Positions 22,232 through 31,186 of a stretch of 35,620 bases of DNA are shown in pieces (position 1 is the stretch's first letter; each line of letters opens with the position of its first letter). The notes beneath the pieces were generated by a model, which saw only the letters and a list, made by a program, of their open reading frames with translations, searched no databases and had not been told where the DNA came from. Origin of the DNA: Cyclobacteriaceae bacterium. Its GTDB lineage: Bacteria > Bacteroidota > Bacteroidia > Cytophagales > Cyclobacteriaceae. Position numbers and translations under genes: made by a program. Location: assembly GCA_015488485.1 (NCBI GenBank), contig WFNR01000075.1, positions 1 to 35,620 on the forward strand, read 5' to 3'.

Positions 22232-24256
22232 ATGTTCTTCTGGTCGGGTTTTCCTTTTATCAGGATTGTCCTCTTTTTTACTGCCGGCATTGTTCTGGCC
22301 GTATATCTACCGCACTGGCAGTGGCTTATGCTCTGGACAGGCATCTTGGCCGGGGTAGCCTGGTTGCTGCTATTGGCCGGATGGTCAAGATGGTTTATTC
22401 GCCTTAATTACCTGTATGGTTTTATCGCCTCATTGTTATGGCTGTGCTTGGGGTGGATTTTTCTTGTAGCAGCTACCGAAAGCCGCCATCCCGGTCATAT
22501 CTTGCATGTACAGCCTGGTGATGCTTATGCCGCCCGGGTTATTTCCTCACCCTTGCGTAAAGGGCGCTTTTTTCAACTTAAGGCAGAGGTAGAGGCAGTT
22601 CATGACACTACCGGTTGGCATCCGGCCGGGGGCAAATTGTTGTTATATCTTGATACGGCAGCCGGACAGCCACAAATTACCGACCGGCTGGTGATTAGCA
22701 GTTGGCCGCAACCGGTAGCACCCCCGCGCAACCCCTATGAATTTGACTACCGCCAGTTTCTGGCCTTCAACAATATTTGGCACCGGCAGTTTATACGCGC
22801 AGGTCAGGTACGTTGGGTTGCTGTTTCTCATGCCTTTTCGCTGTCTCGTTTGGCCTTTCAGATGCGGTCGGTCTTGCAAGATCAACTTCAACGATACATC
22901 AAGGATGATCAGGCGCTGGCGGTCATCCAGGCCCTGCTGCTGGGCAACAAAAACGACCTCGATGTCACCACCACCGAAGCCTATGCCCGGGCGGGCGCCA
23001 TGCATGTGCTGGCGGTAAGCGGACTGCATGTGGGTATCATTTACCTTATCTTGCTCCTGCTGCTGGGCCAGCGGCCCGACAGGGTTACCAGACCGGTATT
23101 GGTGGGGGCCGTGGTGATACCGGCCTTGTGGCTCTATGCTTTGCTAACCGGCCTGTCGCCATCGGTAATGCGGGCGGTTACCATATTTAGCCTGCTGGCG
23201 GTAGGCTATATGTTTAAGCGCCAGGCCAATACCTTTAATATGTTGGCTGTCAGCGCCTTTATACTGCTGGTGGCGAACCCCTATCTCTTGATGTCGGTTG
23301 GTTTTCAGCTAAGCTATCTGGCGGTTGCCGGTATTTTACTTTTTTACCCCTACCTGGAAAGCCTCTGGAAGCCAACCTCCCGCCCCTGGCGCCTTTTGTG
23401 GCAGATTACCGCTTTGTCGGTAGCGGCACAACTGGCCACGGCACCCTTGTCAGCCTTATATTTTCATCGCTTTCCGGTTTATTTTCCGGTCTCCAACTTA
23501 CTGGTTATTCCGGCTGCTACGCTCATTGTGTGGGGCGGTATTGGGCTGTTGTTGCTGGCCACTTTTGCCGGCCCTGCCGCTCAACTACTGGGGTTGGGGC
23601 TTACCTGGCTGGTAAAGCTGGTCAATAGTGTATTGCTGACCATTGGTAATTGGCCGGGGGCAAATATTGCCGACCTGGCTCCCGGCATTGCCGAAACCTG
23701 GTTGATTTATGGCTTACTGATGGCCTTGTACCTCTATTTTGTTTACCGTCAAAAAACCTATCGCTACCTGGCTTATAGCCTTGCCCTGTTGTTGGCTACC
23801 GCTCTGTCAGTGTATGAATACCGGGCCATGCACCTGAAACAAATCGTCTTTTATAGCACCGGCCGCGACTACGCCATTGATCTGGTAGACAACCGGCAAT
23901 ATATTAGTCTGATGGATTCCTCCTTGCAGAAGAACAGCGAGAAAGTAGCCTTTCTCATCACCCCGTATCGCAGGAAGTGGGGGCTGCGACCGGCTTTCCA
24001 GGCTCCGACTACCGGGTCGGTGGCCGGCCTTGGCCGGGTAGTAGTTTGGCGGGGTTATAAAATTTTGCTGGCTGCAGAATGTCTGGATAAGGAACAAATT
24101 CCTGCGGCATTCGATTTTGTGTTATTGCCGGCTATCCGGGGCACCAATTGTGCTGCCAATCGAGTAGTATTGTGTAAATTCGTAAAACAAGGGCAAATGA
24201 TGTATAAAGCTCATGACCTGACACGCCAGGGTGCCCTGCTGGTTAACATAAACTGA
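22232..24256 (+). CDS. comEC: ComEC/Rec2-family DNA uptake channel protein
   Basis: 674 residues with many membrane helices. N-terminal helices are followed by the DUF4131/OB-like domain (about 90-190), then the competence core with HVLAVSGLHVGIIY near residue 258 and GLSPSVMRAV. The C-terminal metallo-beta-lactamase domain found in long ComEC proteins is missing; a soluble tail of about 140 residues replaces it, as in other Bacteroidota. It should carry single-stranded DNA across the inner membrane. It starts at the ATG at 22232 after a 114-bp gap, and ends five bases before the hydratase gene. Confidence 0.92.
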   Translation: MFFWSGFPFIRIVLFFTAGIVLAVYLPHWQWLMLWTGILAGVAWLLLLAGWSRWFIRLNYLYGFIASLLWLCLGWIFLVAATESRHPGHILHVQPGDAYAARVISSPLRKGRFFQLKAEVEAVHDTTGWHPAGGKLLLYLDTAAGQPQITDRLVISSWPQPVAPPRNPYEFDYRQFLAFNNIWHRQFIRAGQVRWVAVSHAFSLSRLAFQMRSVLQDQLQRYIKDDQALAVIQALLLGNKNDLDVTTTEAYARAGAMHVLAVSGLHVGIIYLILLLLLGQRPDRVTRPVLVGAVVIPALWLYALLTGLSPSVMRAVTIFSLLAVGYMFKRQANTFNMLAVSAFILLVANPYLLMSVGFQLSYLAVAGILLFYPYLESLWKPTSRPWRLLWQITALSVAAQLATAPLSALYFHRFPVYFPVSNLLVIPAATLIVWGGIGLLLLATFAGPAAQLLGLGLTWLVKLVNSVLLTIGNWPGANIADLAPGIAETWLIYGLLMALYLYFVYRQKTYRYLAYSLALLLATALSVYEYRAMHLKQIVFYSTGRDYAIDLVDNRQYISLMDSSLQKNSEKVAFLITPYRRKWGLRPAFQAPTTGSVAGLGRVVVWRGYKILLAAECLDKEQIPAAFDFVLLPAIRGTNCAANRVVLCKFVKQGQMMYKAHDLTRQGALLVNIN

Positions 24257-24261
24257 ATGAC

Positions 24262-25035
24262 ATGGATATCGTACTGCAAAGCAAGGAAGACCGGATTGGC
24301 TATATAACCCTGAACCGACCGGAAAAACGCAATGCCCTCAATCAGGAAATGGTAGAGGCGCTGACGGCTGCCTTTGCCGCTATGGAGGCTGAAGAAGAAG
24401 TAAAGGTTATCGTTTTGCAGGCCAGCGGCACGGTATTTAGTGCCGGTGCCGATTTGGCCTATCTGCAGAGCTTGCAACAAAACAGCTATGATGAGAACCT
24501 GGCCGACTCCATGCGGCTGCGCGATCTGCTGGCTAAAATATATGAAATGGAGAAAGTGGTAATCGCCCGTGTGCAGGGGCATGCCATAGCCGGTGGCTGC
24601 GGCTTGGCTTCGGTATGCGATTTTGTGATTAGTGCACAGGAGGCCAAATTCGGTTATACCGAAGTGCGGATTGGCTTTGTGCCGGCATTGGTGATGGTAT
24701 TTCTGGTGCGCAAGTTGGGCGATGCCCGCGCCCGCGAATTACTGCTGGGCGGGGCATTGATTACTGCTGAGCGGGCACAGGCTATCGGTTTGGTCAACCA
24801 TGTTGTAGCGGCTGACGAATTGACCAGTTTTACCCGAGATTTTGCCCAGGAATTGTGCCAAAAAAACGCTGCCACTTCTATGCGGCTGACCAAGCAGTTG
24901 CTGGCCCGCATACAGGGGGTGCCGCTGCATGAGGCGCTGAACGATGCAGCAGAAACCAATGCCGGAGCCCGCAGCACTCCCGATTGTCAGCAGGGGATAG
25001 CGGCATTTCTGGCCGGAGAAAAGATTAGCTGGTAA
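24262..25035 (+). CDS. Enoyl-CoA hydratase/isomerase family protein
   Basis: 257 residues of the crotonase fold: ITLNRPEKRNALNQEM, the first oxyanion-hole segment SAGADLAYL, and the second with HAIAGGCGLASVCDFVIS. A catalytic-site acidic residue is present in GYTEVRIGFVPA. The pattern resembles methylglutaconyl-CoA hydratases and general fatty-acid hydratases; the acyl substrate is not determinable. The gene is tightly placed: five bases after comEC, with its stop directly followed by the recQ ATG. Confidence 0.92.
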   Translation: MDIVLQSKEDRIGYITLNRPEKRNALNQEMVEALTAAFAAMEAEEEVKVIVLQASGTVFSAGADLAYLQSLQQNSYDENLADSMRLRDLLAKIYEMEKVVIARVQGHAIAGGCGLASVCDFVISAQEAKFGYTEVRIGFVPALVMVFLVRKLGDARARELLLGGALITAERAQAIGLVNHVVAADELTSFTRDFAQELCQKNAATSMRLTKQLLARIQGVPLHEALNDAAETNAGARSTPDCQQGIAAFLAGEKISW

Positions 25036-26919
25036 ATGTCCGGGGCACAACAGGTACTACAGCAGGTCTTCGGGTATGAAAGCTTCCGGCCGGGACAGGA
25101 AGAGATAATCAACTCCGTACTGGCTGGTATAGATACCTTTGCTCTTTTACCTACCGGAGGGGGTAAGTCGTTGTGTTATCAGGTACCGGCTTTGATGTTA
25201 GAGGGTCTCACCCTGGTTGTTACCCCCCTGATTTCCCTGATGCTGGATCAGGTGGATGCACTTAGGGCCAGAGGTGTGCGTGCCTATGCCCTGCATTCAG
25301 GGCTGGACCACCGTCAGCAGCAGGTGGTGCTCGACAACTGCGCCTTTGGCGATGTAAAGCTTTTGTATTGCGCCCCCGAGCGCCTGGCATCGGATGAGTT
25401 CCGGGCACGGTTGCCACATTTGCATGTACGTTTCCTGGCTGTTGACGAAGTCCATTGTGTGTCGGAATGGGGCCATGATTTCCGGCCCTCATATTTACTC
25501 ATAAAAAAAGTGCGTGAAGAGCTGGACGAAGTACCCATGCTGGCACTTACGGCTACCGCCACCCCGCAGGTAGAGCAAGAGGTAATAGACCTGCTGGGTA
25601 TGCAGCAGCCGGCTGTTTTTCGTACTTCTTTCAGTCGCCCCAACCTGGTGCTGGTGGTGCGCCAGGCAGAGGATAAGGAGGCACGACTGGCCGATATCCT
25701 TAACAAGGTGGCCGGAAGTGCCATTGTATATGTGAGCTCCAGGCGCAAGGCCCGCGACCTGGCCGGTTGGTTACAAAAACATAAGCAAATTGCCGCTACT
25801 TTTTATCATGCCGGCCTCAAGTCGGCAGAGCGTGCAGTCCGCCAGCAGCAATGGAAGACAGGCCACGTACGCGTGATGGTGGCTACCAATGCCTTCGGTA
25901 TGGGTATAGACAAGCACGATGTGCGCCTGGTGGTGCATGTGGACGTGCCCTCCAGCCTGGAGGCTTATTATCAGGAGGCCGGCCGGGCCGGGCGTGATGG
26001 TCAGCGGGCTTATGCGGTACTGTTGCATCACCCTCGCGATGGCAAGAGCTTGCAGCAGCGTTTTGATTTGGCTCATCCCGATGTACCGTATTTGCGGCAT
26101 GTGTATCAGTGCCTGGCAAACTACTACAAGCTGGCCGTAGGCAGCGGTTATTTTCAGAGTTTTGATATTGACCTGAGCGCCTTTGCCAAAAGGTATAAGC
26201 TGCAGGCCGTGAAGACCTATAATGCCCTGAAACGCCTGGAAGAGGAGGGGCTCATCAGCCTGAGTGAAGGACTGCACCTGCCCTCGGTTTTGAAAATTAA
26301 CCTGCAAAAGCAGGCCTTGTATGAATTTCAGGTAAAGCATGCCCGTTATGATGAGTTTATAAAAGGCATGTTGCGCCTTTATGGGGGTCGCTTGTTTGCT
26401 GAGTTTGTAAAAATCGATGAGCAGCGCCTGGCACATTTTCTCAAAACCGAAGAAAAAATAGTGCGTGATAATTTGACCAGATTGCACAATATCAGGGTGG
26501 TGACCTACATACCGCAAACCGACAGCCCCAAAATCACCTATCTCACACCCCGCGTTCATGCCGATCAGTTATTTCTTAACACCAAAAGGCTGAATATGCT
26601 CAGGCAGGCTGCGGCCGACCGGTTGCAGGCAGTGCAGGATTATCTGGACACAAAAAACTGCCGGATGCAACATATACTGCATTATTTTGGTGAAAAGGCA
26701 GAAACATGCGGGCGTTGTGATCGCTGCCTGGCAAGGAAGCACAAAAAAGCAGACCTTACACCTCGCATTTTGGCCTTGCTGGCAAAAGGTCCGGTAAATG
26801 CTAATGAATTGCTACGGCAGTTTGCCTGGGCAGAGGAGGAGCAGGTGCTGGACACAGTACGGCAACTGCTGGAGGGCAGGAAGATTTTCCGGGAAGAGGA
26901 TAAATTGCGGCTGTTGTAG
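25036..26919 (+). CDS. recQ: RecQ-family ATP-dependent DNA helicase
   Basis: 627 residues. Helicase motifs are clear: motif 0 FGYESFRPGQEEII, Walker A LPTGGGKS (38-45), Walker B as DEVH (137-140, usually DEAH), WGHDFRPSY, TATATPQV, and motif VI QEAGRAGRDG. The zinc-binding domain has Cys542, Cys558, Cys561 and Cys564 (CGRCDRC). A winged-helix region follows the helicase core, but no HRDC domain is recognisable. It unwinds DNA in recombination and repair. The ATG immediately follows the hydratase stop. Confidence 0.95.
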   Translation: MSGAQQVLQQVFGYESFRPGQEEIINSVLAGIDTFALLPTGGGKSLCYQVPALMLEGLTLVVTPLISLMLDQVDALRARGVRAYALHSGLDHRQQQVVLDNCAFGDVKLLYCAPERLASDEFRARLPHLHVRFLAVDEVHCVSEWGHDFRPSYLLIKKVREELDEVPMLALTATATPQVEQEVIDLLGMQQPAVFRTSFSRPNLVLVVRQAEDKEARLADILNKVAGSAIVYVSSRRKARDLAGWLQKHKQIAATFYHAGLKSAERAVRQQQWKTGHVRVMVATNAFGMGIDKHDVRLVVHVDVPSSLEAYYQEAGRAGRDGQRAYAVLLHHPRDGKSLQQRFDLAHPDVPYLRHVYQCLANYYKLAVGSGYFQSFDIDLSAFAKRYKLQAVKTYNALKRLEEEGLISLSEGLHLPSVLKINLQKQALYEFQVKHARYDEFIKGMLRLYGGRLFAEFVKIDEQRLAHFLKTEEKIVRDNLTRLHNIRVVTYIPQTDSPKITYLTPRVHADQLFLNTKRLNMLRQAAADRLQAVQDYLDTKNCRMQHILHYFGEKAETCGRCDRCLARKHKKADLTPRILALLAKGPVNANELLRQFAWAEEEQVLDTVRQLLEGRKIFREEDKLRLL

Positions 26920-26931
26920 GCAATACTTTCG

Positions 26932-26939
26932 TATTTTTG
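26932..26939 (+). promoter_or_regulatory. -7 box before the TapB/DUF3108-like gene
   Basis: TATTTTTG matches TAnnTTTG and lies 23 bp before the ATG at 26963. It is in the 43-bp gap after recQ, so this gene may have its own promoter. Confidence 0.45.
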
Positions 26940-26962
26940 TTAAGAAGCATACCATACTTATT

Positions 26963-27640
26963 ATGAAACGAACAATATTTATTTTTCTGGCAAGCATGGT
27001 CAGCTATTCAGGCCTTAAAGCCCAATGCGATGAATTTCCTCCCCTTAAAGAAGGGACATTTTGGGAGTGGACAATATATGATAAGAAAGGCAAAGAGGCC
27101 GGCAAAACAATGCAGGAGGTGATTGCCTACAACAAAACGGCCGATGGGTATGAACTCACCCTAAACGTGCAGCATCAGGACAAAAAGGACGAAAAATGCC
27201 CGCCAATGGAAATGACCATGACCTGCCGTAACGGGGCTATTTATATGGATATGAAAAATTTTGTGCCGGCTGAATACTTATCTGGTGAAGAGGGCGAGGC
27301 AACCATAAAAGTAGAGGGTGATAATTTGAGCTATCCGGTTGATATGAAAGCCGGGGATTTGCTGCCTGATGCCTCAATCAAGGTGTCTTTGAATGAAATG
27401 ATGAACATGACCATCAATATCCGCAATCGTAAGGTGGAAGGACAGGAGACCATCACCACTCCGGCCGGCACCTTCGACTGCTATGTAATCAGCCAGACTT
27501 CGGAAACAAAAATGGTGATTACCATGGCCTTTGATAGCAAGGACTGGTATGTGCCGGGCATCGGTTCGGTTAAGTCGGAGTCATACAAGAAAGGTAAACT
27601 GCAGTCTTATTCGCTTCTTACCCGTTTTGAAAAAAAATAA
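26963..27640 (+). CDS. Secreted TapB/DUF3108-like protein
   Basis: 225 residues from the ATG at 26963; a longer frame would start inside recQ. A signal peptide (RTIFIFLASMVSYSGLKAQ) ends with the Bacteroidota-typical AQ cleavage. The mature part starts CDEFPPLKEGTFWEWTIYD, and later contains VEGQETITTPAGTFDCYVI and WYVPGIGSVKSESYKKGKL. This late pattern is shared by TapB-family and DUF3108 beta-sheet proteins. It is probably periplasmic or outer-membrane associated; the function is unknown. Confidence 0.85.
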   Translation: MKRTIFIFLASMVSYSGLKAQCDEFPPLKEGTFWEWTIYDKKGKEAGKTMQEVIAYNKTADGYELTLNVQHQDKKDEKCPPMEMTMTCRNGAIYMDMKNFVPAEYLSGEEGEATIKVEGDNLSYPVDMKAGDLLPDASIKVSLNEMMNMTINIRNRKVEGQETITTPAGTFDCYVISQTSETKMVITMAFDSKDWYVPGIGSVKSESYKKGKLQSYSLLTRFEKK

Positions 27641-27683
27641 TACCCTCCAAATAAAAGCAACGCCTCTTTTGAGGGAAACAAGT

Positions 27684-27691
27684 TATATTTG
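27684..27691 (+). promoter_or_regulatory. -7 box before the M28 peptidase gene
   Basis: TATATTTG matches TAnnTTTG and lies eight bases before the first possible ATG (27700), which slightly favours a start at the second ATG (27709). A TTTG is present at 27668-27671, but the spacing (12) is too short. Confidence 0.4.
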
Positions 27692-27699
27692 ACAAAAAA

Positions 27700-28926
27700 A
27701 TGAATACTATGAAGATTAAATCAATGATACTCATGATCGCCTTGCTGCTGACTGGCTGGCAAGGCCTGACGCAAACCATGCAGGAGGATTTGCAGTACCT
27801 GGCTTCGGACGAGCTGAAAGGACGCGAGATAGGTACTGAGGGAGAGAAAGCTGCAGCCAAATACCTGGCCAAAAGGTTTAAGAAAATCGGTCTGGAGCCG
27901 AAAGGCACAGATGGTTATTATCAGGAATTCGCTGTAAAACCGCAGTACAATCCGCATGCCAGGGTGCCGATAGATACCAGCAAGGCCATCGAGGGGCGCA
28001 ATGTAATCGGCTATATCGACAACGGAGCCCCTACTACGGTTATCATCGGGGCACATTTCGACCACCTGGGTATGGGAGGAGAAGGCTCCTTGTATGAAGG
28101 CGAGGATCTGCAGATACACAACGGAGCCGATGACAATGCCAGCGGGGTTACGGTACTGTTGCATTTGGCTGATTGGCTACAGGGTAAATATCCGCACAAC
28201 AACTACCTGTTTATTGCTTTTTCGGGCGAAGAAAAAGGTCTGTGGGGCTCGGGCTGGTTTACCAAACACCCGACCATCGACCTCTCTACGGTGAATTACA
28301 TGATCAATATGGATATGGTGGGTCGCCTGAGTGCTGACAAGCAGCTGGCTATTTATGGTACCGGTACTTCACCTGCCTGGCATCCTATGTTGGATGAGAT
28401 AGGTAAAGAGCTCGGTTTCAAACTCAAATTCCATCCCAGTGGGGTAGGCCCTTCCGATCATACTTCTTTTTACCTGAAAGACATGCCGGTGCTGCATTTC
28501 TTTACCGGTCAGCATGAAGACTATCACAAGCCCAGTGATGATTATGACAAGATCAACTACGAAGGGATGCAGGAAGTACAGAAATTTATCGAGCAGGTAA
28601 TAGCCCGGCTTGATGGCCAGGAAAAACTGGAATTTACCAAAACCAAGGATGAGGAGAATAAAGCGCCCGCCTATTCAGTTACGCTGGGGGTAATACCCGA
28701 CTATATGTTTGATGGTGAAGGTATGTTGATATCGGGTGTGCGTGAAGGCCGTCCGGCAGCTAAAGCAGGCTTGCAAAATGGTGATATCGTGATACAAATG
28801 GGTGAGTACCCGGTAAAAAATATGATGGGCTATATGGAAGCCCTGGGTAAGTTTAAAAAAGGACAGACCACCACCGTAAAAGTGAAACGCGGAGAGGAAA
28901 TGCTTGAGTTTGAGGTTACTTTTTAA
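27700..28926 (+). CDS. M28-family metallopeptidase with PDZ domain
   Basis: 408 residues. A signal peptide (KIKSMILMIALLLTGWQGL) suggests export; Met4 (27709) is an equally likely start. The M28 zinc aminopeptidase domain has GAHFDHLGMG (His119), NGADDNASG (Asp144), FSGEEKGLWGS (Glu177/178), NMDMVGR and a final His in GPSDHTSF. A C-terminal PDZ domain (about 325-408) contains EGRPAAKAGLQNGDIVIQMG. It probably degrades peptides in the periplasm or at the surface. It is followed by an M14 peptidase, which makes a small peptide-degradation pair. Confidence 0.93.
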   Translation: MNTMKIKSMILMIALLLTGWQGLTQTMQEDLQYLASDELKGREIGTEGEKAAAKYLAKRFKKIGLEPKGTDGYYQEFAVKPQYNPHARVPIDTSKAIEGRNVIGYIDNGAPTTVIIGAHFDHLGMGGEGSLYEGEDLQIHNGADDNASGVTVLLHLADWLQGKYPHNNYLFIAFSGEEKGLWGSGWFTKHPTIDLSTVNYMINMDMVGRLSADKQLAIYGTGTSPAWHPMLDEIGKELGFKLKFHPSGVGPSDHTSFYLKDMPVLHFFTGQHEDYHKPSDDYDKINYEGMQEVQKFIEQVIARLDGQEKLEFTKTKDEENKAPAYSVTLGVIPDYMFDGEGMLISGVREGRPAAKAGLQNGDIVIQMGEYPVKNMMGYMEALGKFKKGQTTTVKVKRGEEMLEFEVTF

Positions 28927-28947
28927 CAGTTTTTAGCAGGCTAGATT

Positions 28948-30186
28948 TTGAAAAGGTTAACTGGTTTGTTTTTAGTGTTGGCTGTTGGCAGCACAGTGCT
29001 GGCACAACGGCATGCCCAGCCTTACGATTTTCCCGATTCGGTTGATACGCGTGATCATCCTATACAGCTACAGGAAAAAAGATTGTATAGCGATACGGCC
29101 AATCAGGTGTTTGCTACCAATGATTTTCCGGCTGCACGCCTTAATAATTTTGAATTGATAAGGGGTAATCTGTACAAGGTTACTATTGCACCGGAGAATA
29201 CCCCAATTAACTATAGCTCGTGGTACGCTTTTAAAATTTGGTCAACTACAGATAAGGATATCTGGGTGCAGTTTGTTTATACCTATGCCGGCCACCGGTA
29301 TATTCCCAAGCTTAGTCATGATGGTGAGCATTGGCAGGCAGCCGCCCCCGATGATTTCACCTTTTTGGCTGACGGGCAAGCAGTGCTGCACCTGGATGTA
29401 AGCCCCGATACTTTGTGGGTGGCAGCTCAGGAAATCACCGATACACGTAGGGTGGCTACCTGGCTGCAGGGCTTGTCAGCAGATGAACGGGTTACGGTAG
29501 ATACCATCGGACAAAGTAAACTGGGGCGGCCGCTGCTGTTTATGGACATCCATACTGGCAAAACCCGTAAGAAAGACATAATTGCCATTTTTAGCAGGCA
29601 GCACCCACCGGAGGTGACCGGCTTTCAGGCCTTGCAGGCGTTTGTTGATGAGCTGTTGACGAATGAGCGTTCGGCAGAATTTTTTAAGCAATACCGGGTA
29701 GTAGTATATCCGTTGCTTAATCCGGATGGGGTGGATCTGGGACATTGGCGCCACAATGCCGGGGGCATAGACCTGAACCGCGATTGGGCCTATTATCGCC
29801 AGCCGGAAACCCGTCAGGTGGCGGATCATCTGGTGAATCTGGCGGCAGACAGCAAAAGCCGCGTGGTGCTTGGTATAGATTTTCATAGCACACAAAAAGA
29901 TGTTTTTTATACTTTACCCGACTCGGGCTATGTATCTCATATCCCTTGGTTTAAAAGAGCCTGGCTGCGTGGTATAGAGCAAACGATTGGTGGTGATTAC
30001 CGCTTGAATGAAAGTCCTTCCGGTCTTGGTCAGCCGGTATCCAAAGGGTGGTTTTATACCCAGTTTAAAGCCGAAGGAGTAACCTACGAGGTAGGCGATG
30101 AAACACCGCGGGATTTCATAAGGCGCAAAGGTCAAGTGGCTGCCCGGGTGATGATAGATGTTCTACTGGATAAAGGAGGTAGTTGA
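28948..30186 (+). CDS. M14-family zinc carboxypeptidase
   Basis: 412 residues. It starts at a TTG (28948), which directly begins a signal peptide (KRLTGLFLVLAVGSTVLAQ). An N-terminal beta-rich domain of about 150 residues precedes the M14 fold. Zinc ligands are seen in RQHPPEVTG (H-x-x-E, about 218-222) and DFHST (about His313). Substrate-binding residues are in GGIDLNRDW, and the catalytic Glu is in TYEVGDE (about 381). The two-domain layout resembles cytosolic-carboxypeptidase-like M14 members. It is exported, probably acts with the neighbouring M28 enzyme, and ends four bases before the convergent barrel gene. Confidence 0.92.
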   Translation: MKRLTGLFLVLAVGSTVLAQRHAQPYDFPDSVDTRDHPIQLQEKRLYSDTANQVFATNDFPAARLNNFELIRGNLYKVTIAPENTPINYSSWYAFKIWSTTDKDIWVQFVYTYAGHRYIPKLSHDGEHWQAAAPDDFTFLADGQAVLHLDVSPDTLWVAAQEITDTRRVATWLQGLSADERVTVDTIGQSKLGRPLLFMDIHTGKTRKKDIIAIFSRQHPPEVTGFQALQAFVDELLTNERSAEFFKQYRVVVYPLLNPDGVDLGHWRHNAGGIDLNRDWAYYRQPETRQVADHLVNLAADSKSRVVLGIDFHSTQKDVFYTLPDSGYVSHIPWFKRAWLRGIEQTIGGDYRLNESPSGLGQPVSKGWFYTQFKAEGVTYEVGDETPRDFIRRKGQVAARVMIDVLLDKGGS

Positions 30187-30190
30187 TAAA

Positions 30191-31096
30191 TCAGGGCGTT
30201 CTGCGCTTATAGCCTCTACGCTTGTAATAACTACCTGGTTTACGGCCACTACTGCCAAAAATATTGGGAGGCAAATAATATTCTACGCGGATACTAAGTA
30301 AGAAATAGCTGTCCTTCTTGCTGGGATTGCCGCGTTGTGTTCCGGGGGGGCGAGGATTCTTTCCTACTTCATAGGATCTGTCGCTCATAGAAGCAGCTAG
30401 CTTGTCTCCACCATAAGCAGCTACCCCCGGATAAACTGTACTAATATCATCCAAATAATCCGAGAAAGTATAGCGAAAGCCACCATTTAGCGAAACATTA
30501 AAGGCTGGCGCTACCATCATTTTGACTCCTACCCCAAACGGTATCACCATGGTTACAGGTGAATAATTTACCATTTCGGTCTTCAGTTTTCTTAAATTAA
30601 CCATTTTTCCCGCATCCGGCAAAGGATTACCTTCATAGTCTAGGCTTGGTACTTCTGCTTTTGGTACATAATATAGAGCCCCAACACCAACAAAAAGATA
30701 AGGGTTAACCAATGGTCGTTGATAATAACGACCAATCTCAGGGAAAAGTTGGATTTCTCCTACTACCGAAAGCTCAAAATTAACACTCCGGAAAGATAAA
30801 TTACGTGGTACTCGCCCTTCATTTCCTACTTTGGCATCACTCGCCTGGAATTGAAAAAAGGTAAGGACAGCACGGGCAGACAATCTATCAGTAAACCTAC
30901 GGGTCAGCCCGGCTTCAATGTTGTACATCGTACCATGAAAAAGGTCTCCGTCATTGGTAATTTCGCCAAAGTATTTGGCTGTACCCGTACCTCCCGATAC
31001 AATCCACCTGCGGTCGATGCGCCTGTTGTAAAAACTTTGTGCCCACAGACCATCTGCAAGTAAAGCCAACACCACTATGAGAAGCACCTTTTTCAT
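30191..31096 (-). CDS. Outer-membrane beta-barrel protein (DUF6089-like)
   Basis: 301 residues. A signal peptide (KKVLLIVVLALLADGLWAQ) is followed by amphipathic strands (RRWIVSGGTGTAKYFGEI, TMYNIEAGLTRRFTD, YLFVGVGALYYVPK, VSLNGGFRYTFSDYLDD), typical of an eight- to ten-strand barrel. It ends with the strand SYFLLSIRVEYYLP and then a basic, Tyr/Arg/Lys-rich tail of about 20 residues. It resembles the DUF6089 outer-membrane family of Bacteroidota. The function is unknown. It has its own unit between dnaN and the convergent M14 gene. Confidence 0.8.
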   Translation of the reverse strand: MKKVLLIVVLALLADGLWAQSFYNRRIDRRWIVSGGTGTAKYFGEITNDGDLFHGTMYNIEAGLTRRFTDRLSARAVLTFFQFQASDAKVGNEGRVPRNLSFRSVNFELSVVGEIQLFPEIGRYYQRPLVNPYLFVGVGALYYVPKAEVPSLDYEGNPLPDAGKMVNLRKLKTEMVNYSPVTMVIPFGVGVKMMVAPAFNVSLNGGFRYTFSDYLDDISTVYPGVAAYGGDKLAASMSDRSYEVGKNPRPPGTQRGNPSKKDSYFLLSIRVEYYLPPNIFGSSGRKPGSYYKRRGYKRRTP

Positions 31097-31186
31097 TTTA
31101 ACCTACGGTAGTTTGACGTTAAAGGTATTAAATATTCCTTATTTGTGAAACAAAAACAATAATTCTTTGTTATTCCTCTACGTTAA

